The notes below the pieces were generated by a model. It did not search any database, was not told where the DNA came from, and saw only the letters and a list, made by a program, of their open reading frames with translations. 9,674 nt of DNA from an uncultured Burkholderiales bacterium (lineage in GTDB: Bacteria > Pseudomonadota > Gammaproteobacteria > Burkholderiales > Thiobacillaceae). Location of the stretch: positions 1 through 9,674 of the forward strand of contig CALAMX010000116.1 in assembly GCA_937925755.1 (NCBI GenBank), in the 5' to 3' direction. Of this stretch, positions 1-5,487 are shown piece after piece. The stretch's first letter is position 1. Each line of letters opens with the position of its first letter. The position numbers and the translations under genes were made by a program.

Positions 1-497
1 GGGTCAGAGTGAGTCGCGAGCTCGGCTAGCTTCGGGATGAGCGCGCGCAGGGCAGGTTGGCCAGCGAAGGATTCCAGGACTGCACCGGCGCCGATGCGCA
101 CGTTGAGACTCGCCTCCGGATTGGCGACGATGGGCAGGACAGCGGCGAGGAGTGCGGGGTCCTCGCGCACCGCCGCGATCACCGAGTCGAGCGCACCCTC
201 CTTGAGCATGACGTGAAAGCCTTCGGCGAAACCCGACTCGCTTGTTGCCCGGACCGCCCAGGTCTCCAGCTCCTGCCGGCTGCGCAGGCCGGTGAGCTGG
301 AAAGGCCCAAGCCGCAGCCAGGGCACGGAGCGTATCCCAAGCCTTCGTGCGATCTCCGGCCGCTGCTCGAGGTTGACGACCCGCAGCTCGCCCAGACTGC
401 CGGCCTTGACCATATCCGCCAGCGCGGCGAGGACGGCCGGACAGTTGGGACAATGACCGGAGAGGCAAAGGAGGGCATCGGGGGCGCGCATGCCCAT
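1..497 (-). CDS. Thioredoxin-fold protein with CPNC motif and HEAT-like C-terminal part (3' end outside window)
   Basis: The minus strand is open from the ATG at 497-495 to the window edge, giving 165 residues so far. A second in-frame ATG lies at 491-489, and an in-frame TAG at 536-534 limits any extension. Residues 7-19 read as a short beta strand leading into C16-P-N-C19, a thioredoxin-type redox motif. The segment around residues 35-60 (ELRVVNLEQRPEIARRLGIR, then SVPW) matches the thioredoxin-fold strand and helix with the conserved cis-proline, here P59. Residues from about 100 are helical and alanine/leucine-rich (for example VREDPALLAAVLPIVANPEA), resembling HEAT-type repeats. There is no signal peptide, so a cytoplasmic dithiol protein is inferred. 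The CxxC sits unusually close to the N-terminus, so the first strand and helix of a standard thioredoxin appear to be missing. Partner and substrate cannot be read from the sequence. No strong Shine-Dalgarno precedes either ATG. It is transcribed away from the riboswitch unit. Confidence 0.8.
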   Translation of the reverse strand, partial: MGMRAPDALLCLSGHCPNCPAVLAALADMVKAGSLGELRVVNLEQRPEIARRLGIRSVPWLRLGPFQLTGLRSRQELETWAVRATSESGFAEGFHVMLKEGALDSVIAAVREDPALLAAVLPIVANPEASLNVRIGAGAVLESFAGQPALRALIPKLAELATHSD

Positions 498-679
498 AGA
501 ATCGGTATGCCAACGCCGCCCGTCAAGTGCATCCTACCCTTTTTCCCGCACTCGTCACTTGAGCGGTCATGAGCGCGGCGACCCCGATGACCCGTCTCTG
601 GATACGAGGGAGATCTCATCCTGAGGCCTGGCCGAGACGACATTGGTCGCGCCTAAAATGTGCACTCATGGCGACACCC

Positions 680-700
680 GCCGATCCAGGGGGAATCGGC
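680..700. repeat. Inverted repeat GCCGAT/ATCGGC in the intergenic region
   Basis: Six-base perfect arms (680-685 and 695-700) flank a nine-base G-rich spacer. It lies between the divergent thioredoxin-like gene and the riboswitch, roughly where a promoter for the riboswitch transcript would be. It could be an operator or a chance hairpin. No T-run follows, so it is not a terminator. I saw no gene and no convincing sigma-70 promoter in the rest of 498-763. Confidence 0.3.
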
Positions 701-737
701 GCTCGCACCCTGCCCCTAAAGTTATTGCCCAGGACTG

Positions 738-747
738 CCGTTAACGG
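738..747. repeat. 10-base palindrome CCGTTAACGG just upstream of the riboswitch
   Basis: A perfect ten-base palindrome lies about 15-20 bases before the first riboswitch bases, so it would sit in the promoter core or near the transcription start. It may be a regulator binding site. A single short palindrome is weak evidence. Confidence 0.25.
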
Positions 748-763
748 TTCCAGCAGCCAAGCG

Positions 764-857
764 TTGGTGCAACCTGCAAGGGCAAACGCGCCGAAAGGCG
801 GGGACGCAAAATCACCGGTCTAATGGGTGCAACCACCCTATGACAGCGGGATCGCCA
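764..857 (+). promoter_or_regulatory. Class I cyclic-di-GMP riboswitch (GEMM-I)
   Basis: This stretch matches the GEMM-I consensus in order. GCAAGGGCAAAC (776-787) corresponds to the conserved GCACAGGGCAAAC with one base fewer. A first stem CGCC/GGCG (789-792 with 797-800) is capped by the GNRA tetraloop GAAA (793-796), which docks in a receptor in known structures. The invariant GGGACGCAAA (801-810) follows exactly, then CCGGTCTAA (815-823, consensus CCGGCCTAA). A second stem GGGTG/CACCC (825-829 with 834-838) is closed by a CAAC loop. The tail TATGACAGCGGGATCGCC (839-856) fits the conserved 3' side. Known members bind c-di-GMP and control genes for motility, biofilm and signalling. Here it is followed at once by a terminator and then by the DUF1631 and EAL-HDOD genes on the same strand. 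Outer boundaries are approximate, because the closing helix was judged by eye. Whether c-di-GMP turns expression on or off cannot be told from the sequence alone. Confidence 0.93.
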
Positions 858-871
858 GGATGCCAACCGCA

Positions 872-904
872 CGATGGCCCTCGGCCATCGCCTCGTCTTT
901 TCTT
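872..904 (+). terminator. Intrinsic terminator hairpin, likely riboswitch expression platform
   Basis: A perfect eight-base stem CGATGGCC/GGCCATCG (872-879 with 883-890) has a three-base loop and is followed by a pyrimidine run with TCTTTTCTT (896-904). It lies 14-15 bases downstream of the riboswitch core and about 80 bases upstream of the DUF1631 start, with no gene in between for it to end. That position fits a transcription-attenuation platform. The T-run starts five bases after the stem and is interrupted, so efficiency is uncertain. Bases 848-854 (GGGATCG, the 3' flank of the aptamer) can pair with CGAT and CCC of the 5' arm around a two-base bulge, a possible antiterminator. Confidence 0.75.
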
Positions 905-921
905 CGCCCGCGCGCCTGCCT

Positions 922-935
922 GCCCCATTTGGGGC
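922..935 (+). other. Second leader hairpin GCCCC-ATTT-GGGGC
   Basis: A perfect five-base GC stem with an ATTT loop lies in the leader between the attenuator and the ribosome binding site. No T-run follows, so it is unlikely to be a second terminator. It could stabilise or pause the leader RNA. Confidence 0.35.
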
Positions 936-972
936 TTGGTCCGTCGCCACGCCTTGAGCGGCTGTTGACACC

Positions 973-978
973 AGGAGG
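973..978 (+). promoter_or_regulatory. Strong ribosome binding site AGGAGG of the DUF1631 gene
   Basis: A complete AGGAGG lies six bases before the ATG at 985 and fixes that start. It is the only textbook Shine-Dalgarno seen ahead of any gene here. That suggests control of this unit acts mainly at the attenuator, with efficient translation once the leader is read through. Confidence 0.85.
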
Positions 979-984
979 ACCACC

Positions 985-3363
985 ATGCAGGAAGCGCACA
1001 ATGTCGTGGAATTCAGCCAGTCCCGTCGCCAGAGCGGGCCGGTGGGCAATCGTGTGCTGGACGACTGCGGGGAACTGGCCGCCAACCGCCTAGTAGAGGC
1101 CGTCAAGGAGGCCGCGGTCGCAGCGGGCGCTGAGCTGCATGTGCTAGCTGCCAACACCCGGCTGCACGAGATGAGCATGCTCTACCTCGATGGCATGGAG
1201 TTCCTGCGCGACCATGCCACGGCCATCGAGGTCTGTTTCCGCCAAACCTTCTTCCAAAGTTTCAAGCAGGCTTGCCGCAAGCGGATCCTGCGCACGAATT
1301 CTGTACAGGCGGTGGAAACCACGCTGAGCCTGATGGAGCCCGACGCCCTGGAAGAGAGCCTGGCCGTCAACAACTTGGCCAACGCAATCCACAACGGCTG
1401 CGGCGAGGAACTGTACGGGCTCAACCAGCGCGTGGGGCTATTGCTCAACCAACGCGACCTCGCCGCGGAGGACAATCCGCTTGGTCCGGAGGTGATCGCT
1501 CAGGCCATCCTCGACACCGTCAAGAGCCGGGACAATACCCTCAAGGTACGGTTGGTCGTCATTTCCACACTGGGCAAACACCTGCCGGATCGGATCAAGG
1601 CCGTCTACCAGACGCTCAACCGCTTCCTTGTCGACAAGGGGGTGTTGCCCAGCATCCGGGTCGGCCTGCGGAAGAGCCCTACGACGGTTGAGGCGACAGG
1701 GACTTGTGCAACCGGCCAGCCGATCGCCGCGCCAAATGCCGACCTGCTGGGTGTGCTGCAGCAACTGCTCAACGGGGCGGTCCAAGGCCCTGGCCTCTTG
1801 CCGCCGCAGGGCGGGGCGATGCCAGGTGCGCATACCGGTGTCCCGGCACACGGGATCGCACTGACAGGCGCGACGGCCCCCGGCCGGCTCGCTTCTGCAG
1901 CCACCCCCACCCAGGCGGTCCCCGGCACGGTCCCGGTCTTCGTCCAGACCCTGACCCAGTTGCAGCGCGGCCAGAGTGCAGGCTTAGACCTTCAGGGCCT
2001 GGATACGAGCCGCCTGGCCGACGGGCAGGTCAACGTCCTGCGCGAGATCAAAAACAGCGCACTCATCGCTGGCATGGGTCAGCTCGATGTCATGACCCTA
2101 GACATCGTGGCGCTCATCTTCGACTACATCCTCGACGACCGCCGCGTGCCCGACGCGATGAAGGCCTTGATCGGACGCCTGCAGATCCCCGTCCTCAAGG
2201 TCGCCATGCTGGATCGCGCCTTCTTCTCGCAGAAGACGCACCCTGCCCGACGTCTGCTGGATGTGCTGGCCGAGGTATCCATGGGCTGGGACCCGCAGGA
2301 AGGCCATGACAGCGGCCTCTACCGCAAGGTGGACGAGTCGGTGCAGCGCATCCTGAACGAATTCGACGACAAGCTCGATGTCTTCATCGCCGTGCTGGAG
2401 GACCTGGAACGCTATCTCGCAGAGGAGAAACGCCAGATCGACGTCCTCACCTCACGTGGCGCTCAGATCCTCTACACGCGCGAGCAACGCGAGGTCGCGG
2501 GCATCGTCGCACAGGACACGATCCACACCCGGCTATTCGGCCATACGGTACCCAGCCTGATCCAGGATTTCCTCAATGGGCCTTGGAAACAGCTCCTGAC
2601 CCTGATCTACAGCCAGTCCGGCGAAGACAGCGAGACCTGGAACGGGGCCGTGCAGACCATGACCGACCTGATCTGGAGCGTAGCCCCCAAGGCCACGGCC
2701 GAGGAGCGCCGGCAGTTGGTGCAGCGCTTGCCGAGCCTGCTCAAACGCCTGTCCGACGGGCTGAAGGCGATCGAATACCCGCAATTGGAGCAGGACCGCT
2801 TTTTCGCCGCCCTGGTCAAGTGCCATGCCGAGGCGGTGAAGAACGGCATGCACGGCATCACGCCAGAGGCGGACGCGGCAGCGATCACCGAACCGGTCAC
2901 ACCATTCGATGGTTCCGAGACATCGGAAGAATTCGAGGAGATCCCCGTCTTGACTGAAGAAGCCGTCGCGGTGGATCCGAAGCTCATACAGGAGGTGAGC
3001 GCCTTGCCTGCCGTGAGCACCCACGCCGTGGCCGAGGAGATCACCATCACCGACGTGAGCTGGCTGGCGGGCGGCGAACCGGAAGGGGATCTGTATGGTG
3101 CGATGGTGCGCCAGCTCAAACGCGGCAGTTGGATCGAGATACGTCAGGAGGACGGCTCGTTCGCCCGCGCCAAGCTGGCCTGGGTGAGCCCTATGCGGGG
3201 TCTTTATCTATTCACCAACCGGCTGGGCCAGCGAGCCATGTCCATCCACGCCAACGGGTTGGCCGCCAAGCTGCGTGCCGGTGAGATCCATCTGCTCGAC
3301 AGCGTGCCGCTGATGGACCGGGCGGTCGATGCGCTGCTCACCAAGCTGCAAAACACCGCTTGA
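985..3363 (+). CDS. DUF1631 family protein, under c-di-GMP riboswitch control
   Basis: The gene encodes 792 residues, a usual length for DUF1631 proteins, whose biochemical role is not established. Residues 1-240 are mostly helical, with a stretch at about 70-95 (LYLDGMEFLRDHATAIEVCF and on) typical of the family N-terminus. A Gly/Pro/Ala-rich linker covers about 265-317. The central helical part includes a charged, probably coiled segment at about 452-506. An acidic Glu-rich linker lies at about 625-670. The C-terminal 90 residues (from about 702: RGSWIEIRQEDG, then AKLAWVSPMRGLYLFTNRLG) look like a beta-barrel module resembling a divergent PilZ domain. That resemblance is an inference, and the RxxxR and D/NxSxxG ligand motifs of true PilZ domains are not evident. 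There is no signal peptide or membrane segment, so it is likely cytoplasmic. The stop is followed two bases later by the start of the decayed EAL-HDOD gene, which suggests one transcript. The frame is intact throughout. Confidence 0.92.
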   Translation: MQEAHNVVEFSQSRRQSGPVGNRVLDDCGELAANRLVEAVKEAAVAAGAELHVLAANTRLHEMSMLYLDGMEFLRDHATAIEVCFRQTFFQSFKQACRKRILRTNSVQAVETTLSLMEPDALEESLAVNNLANAIHNGCGEELYGLNQRVGLLLNQRDLAAEDNPLGPEVIAQAILDTVKSRDNTLKVRLVVISTLGKHLPDRIKAVYQTLNRFLVDKGVLPSIRVGLRKSPTTVEATGTCATGQPIAAPNADLLGVLQQLLNGAVQGPGLLPPQGGAMPGAHTGVPAHGIALTGATAPGRLASAATPTQAVPGTVPVFVQTLTQLQRGQSAGLDLQGLDTSRLADGQVNVLREIKNSALIAGMGQLDVMTLDIVALIFDYILDDRRVPDAMKALIGRLQIPVLKVAMLDRAFFSQKTHPARRLLDVLAEVSMGWDPQEGHDSGLYRKVDESVQRILNEFDDKLDVFIAVLEDLERYLAEEKRQIDVLTSRGAQILYTREQREVAGIVAQDTIHTRLFGHTVPSLIQDFLNGPWKQLLTLIYSQSGEDSETWNGAVQTMTDLIWSVAPKATAEERRQLVQRLPSLLKRLSDGLKAIEYPQLEQDRFFAALVKCHAEAVKNGMHGITPEADAAAITEPVTPFDGSETSEEFEEIPVLTEEAVAVDPKLIQEVSALPAVSTHAVAEEITITDVSWLAGGEPEGDLYGAMVRQLKRGSWIEIRQEDGSFARAKLAWVSPMRGLYLFTNRLGQRAMSIHANGLAAKLRAGEIHLLDSVPLMDRAVDALLTKLQNTA

Positions 3364-3365
3364 AC

Positions 3366-4617
3366 ATGCCCACGCAACAGCCCACGTCCACCGCCCGAGG
3401 TCCCAGCGGCACTACGCCGCCCCTAACCCGTCGGCGTAGCTCGGAACTAGCCATACCGGCATCTGCAACGCTTCCTCATCCGCCAGCCCATCCTCGACGG
3501 CCAATACCGTACGGTCGGCCATGAGCTCGCCCTGCGCGAACGCGTTCCCGTGCCCGTGGTCCCCGGCGCGCAAAGCCTGCAGCAGATGCGCGATGAGACG
3601 CTACTCACCAGCGTGATCGATCTCGCCTACCTAGGGGGCTTGGGTCAGGCTGATCATTACTGCGGTGGTAGCCGACACCCTCCTCAAACCCATTTGAACT
3701 ACCCGAGGACCGCCTGGTGTTGTGCCTGGCTGCGACGGAACTCGCTGCCGCCGCCGAGGGCCTGGGCGAGGCCCTTGCGCGCGGCACCCATAGCCTGGCC
3801 CTGGACGATCCCGCGCACGAAGTCATCCAAGCGCCCTGGCTCAGCCATTTTCATGCTGTACGCCTCGACCTGTAGCGCTATGACGCCCCCACCCTGATCC
3901 ACCTGGTCCAGAGCCTGCGACGACGCGCACCAAAGCTGCGTCTCATCGCCCGCAAGGTCGAGACCGACGTGCCCTTCGCCGCCGCGCGCAAGCTGGACTT
4001 CGATCTGTTCCAGGGCCACTTCTTCACTCGTCTGTAGGCGAGCTATCGTCATCGCATCGACAGCAGCCGGCAACGCATCCTGGAGTTGCTCAACCTGATC
4101 ATGACCCGGGCCGATGCTGCTGCCCTGCAGGCGCGTTTCAAGGCCGATGCGGGGCTCATCGGCTCACCTTTAGACTGCTGCGCCTGATCAATTCGCCTGC
4201 CTTTGGCCTGCGCGACCCGGTCCAATCGATCGACCAGGCCCTTATGCTGCTCGCTACCAGCCCCTCTTGCGCCAGGCGCTCGTCCGTGCGCGCTTCGCCG
4301 CGGCACTCGCCGAACCGTGGCTGATCCTAGCACAGCAGGGTGAGGCCTTCCGGGTGGGGATCTTCTCCAGTCTGGATGCCCTGTTCAATCTGCCCATAAC
4401 GCTAGCCATCATCCAACTGCGCCTGAGCGATGCGGTAATGGCGGCACTGACCCGCCGAGCGGGGTCTTACGCCCCCTATCTCGAACGGGTGCTCCCCTGC
4501 GAGCAGTTCGACCAGGGACGGGTGGCGCGCGACGCCGCGCTGCTGGGCGCCGGTACCGAAGAGGTCCATCTGGCGCATGTCAAGGCGTTGCTCTAGGCCG
4601 AACAGGTAGAGTTCTGA
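3366..4617 (+). pseudogene. Decayed EAL-HDOD (YuxH/CdgJ-type) signalling protein gene
   Basis: Joining pieces from all three frames rebuilds one protein. The frame of the ATG at 3366 gives a polar N-terminus up to about 3450. A second frame (about 3454-3645) gives RFLIRQPILDGQYRTVGHEL and on through LLTSVIDLAYLGG, the start of a degenerate EAL domain. A third (about 3650-3694) gives ADTLLKPI. The frame at 3696-4165 gives LPEDRLVLCLA, then LIARKVETDVPFAAARKLDF and DLFQGHFFTRL, the end of the EAL domain, with TAG stops at 3873-3875 and 4035-4037. Next, 4164-4250 gives RLLRLINSPAFGLRDPVQSI, the HDOD core. Finally 4252-4617 gives the HDOD end, with TAG at 4594-4596 before the final TGA. Roughly 15-20 codons seem lost near 4250. 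The catalytic EAL triplet reads ELA, as expected for the non-catalytic subgroup, so the ancestor was probably a c-di-GMP binding or scaffold protein rather than a phosphodiesterase. It was probably co-transcribed with the DUF1631 gene. Confidence 0.88.
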
Positions 4618-4679
4618 TCCGCGAAGCAAGAACGAAGAATGGCTAGGGCCGGTGCGGTTGGCCCGCTAGAATGGCGGGT

Positions 4680-5318
4680 ATGCGCTTTAAGATCCTGCCC
4701 GTCACGCCCTTTCAGCAGAACTGTTCGCTCGTGTGGTGCGAGGAAAGCCGCCGGGCCGCCCTCATCGATCCCGGCGGCGAGGCCGAGCGCCTGCTGGCAG
4801 CGGTCGAGGCCGAGGGGCTTTTGCTCGAGCGCATCCTCCTCACCCATGGTCACCTGGACCACGTCGGTGCCGCGCGCGCAATCGCCGACCGGCTCGGCAT
4901 CCCGATCGAAGGCCCACAGGTCGAGGACAGCTTTTGGCTGAGCCGGCTGCCCGAGCAGGCGGCCCTGTTCGGCTTCCCACCCTGTCAGCCTCTGCAGCCC
5001 GATCGCTGGCTCGACGCTGGCGACGAGGTCTACGTCGGTCTCGAAACGATGCGGGTTATCCACTGTCCGGGCCACACACCCGGCCATGTCATCTTCTACT
5101 CACCCTGCCACCAGTTGGCCTTCGTCGGCGATGTGCTCTTCCGCGGCTCGATCGGACGCACGGACTTTCCGCGCGGAGACCTCGACAGCCTGCTCACTTG
5201 CATCCGCCAACGGCTCTTTCCTCTGGGTGACGACGTCCGCATCGTGCCCGGGCATGGCCCCCTGACGAGCCTTGGGCAGGAGCGCCGGGACAACCCCTTC
5301 GTGGCCGATTCGACTTGA
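4680..5318 (+). CDS. YcbL-type metallo-beta-lactamase-fold hydrolase (glyoxalase II-like)
   Basis: The product has 212 residues, close to the 215 of E. coli YcbL. The metal-binding set is complete: HGHLDH at residues 56-61 gives H56, H58, D60 and H61, with H132 in HCPGHTPGH, D151 in VGDVLF and H192 in VPGHG. The N-terminus MRFKILPVTPFQQNC matches the conserved opening of the family, so the ATG at 4680 is preferred over the in-frame ATG at 4671. Neither has a strong Shine-Dalgarno. Family members are cytoplasmic di-metal hydrolases, and some hydrolyse S-lactoylglutathione (type II glyoxalase). The short length, lacking the C-terminal glutathione-binding domain of classical GloB, fits the YcbL branch, so substrate is not certain. 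It begins 62 bases after the pseudogene end, so it may be read from the same upstream transcript or from an unseen promoter. No catalytic residue is missing. Confidence 0.93.
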   Translation: MRFKILPVTPFQQNCSLVWCEESRRAALIDPGGEAERLLAAVEAEGLLLERILLTHGHLDHVGAARAIADRLGIPIEGPQVEDSFWLSRLPEQAALFGFPPCQPLQPDRWLDAGDEVYVGLETMRVIHCPGHTPGHVIFYSPCHQLAFVGDVLFRGSIGRTDFPRGDLDSLLTCIRQRLFPLGDDVRIVPGHGPLTSLGQERRDNPFVADST

Positions 5319-5348
5319 CCTGAGTCTCTTTGTATTTTGCTGGATTCA

Positions 5349-5364
5349 CGTGCTGCCAAGCACG
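5349..5364. repeat. Inverted repeat CGTGCT-GCCA-AGCACG after the hydrolase gene
   Basis: Six-base perfect arms surround a four-base spacer, 30 bases after the hydrolase stop. It may be a weak transcription end, but no T-run follows on the plus strand. It may instead be an operator for the downstream helicase gene. Confidence 0.35.
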
Positions 5365-5406
5365 GTAATTCTATCGGCTGCTGCCAACTCGCCCCTGAAT
5401 CCGAGC

Positions 5407-5427
5407 GGCCGCCCTCGAGCGGCGGCC
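5407..5427. repeat. GC-rich inverted repeat GGCCGCC-CTCGAGC-GGCGGCC
   Basis: Seven-base perfect arms surround a seven-base spacer, about 60 bases before the helicase start. The RNA hairpin would be very stable, but the missing T-run argues against an intrinsic terminator. The rest of 5319-5487 shows no gene and no convincing promoter. Confidence 0.4.
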
Positions 5428-5487
5428 ATCACGGCCGCGGCAGCCAGCCTGCGGTAAGCTTAAGTCTTCGACGCAAACCCACTGCCC

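Noticed and set aside
498..526. Minus-strand promoter TTGACG, 17 bases, GATTCT ahead of the thioredoxin-like gene
   Set aside because: The -35 box is good but the -10 box matches only three of six positions and lies directly against the start codon, leaving no leader. A leaderless transcript is possible but not supported.
57..572. Plus-strand open frame of 171 codons over the thioredoxin-like gene
   Set aside because: The minus-strand frame here gives a clear CPNC thioredoxin-type protein, while the plus-strand translation shows no family features.
3550..3897. A 115-codon open frame that could be called a small gene
   Set aside because: Only its beginning belongs to the EAL domain of the decayed gene. 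After about 3645 it reads out of frame relative to the recognisable protein.
4267..4596. A 109-codon open frame that could be called a separate HDOD-like gene
   Set aside because: It is the 3' fragment of the decayed EAL-HDOD gene. It starts inside the domain, lacks a ribosome binding site and is cut by a TAG eight codons before the ancestral stop.
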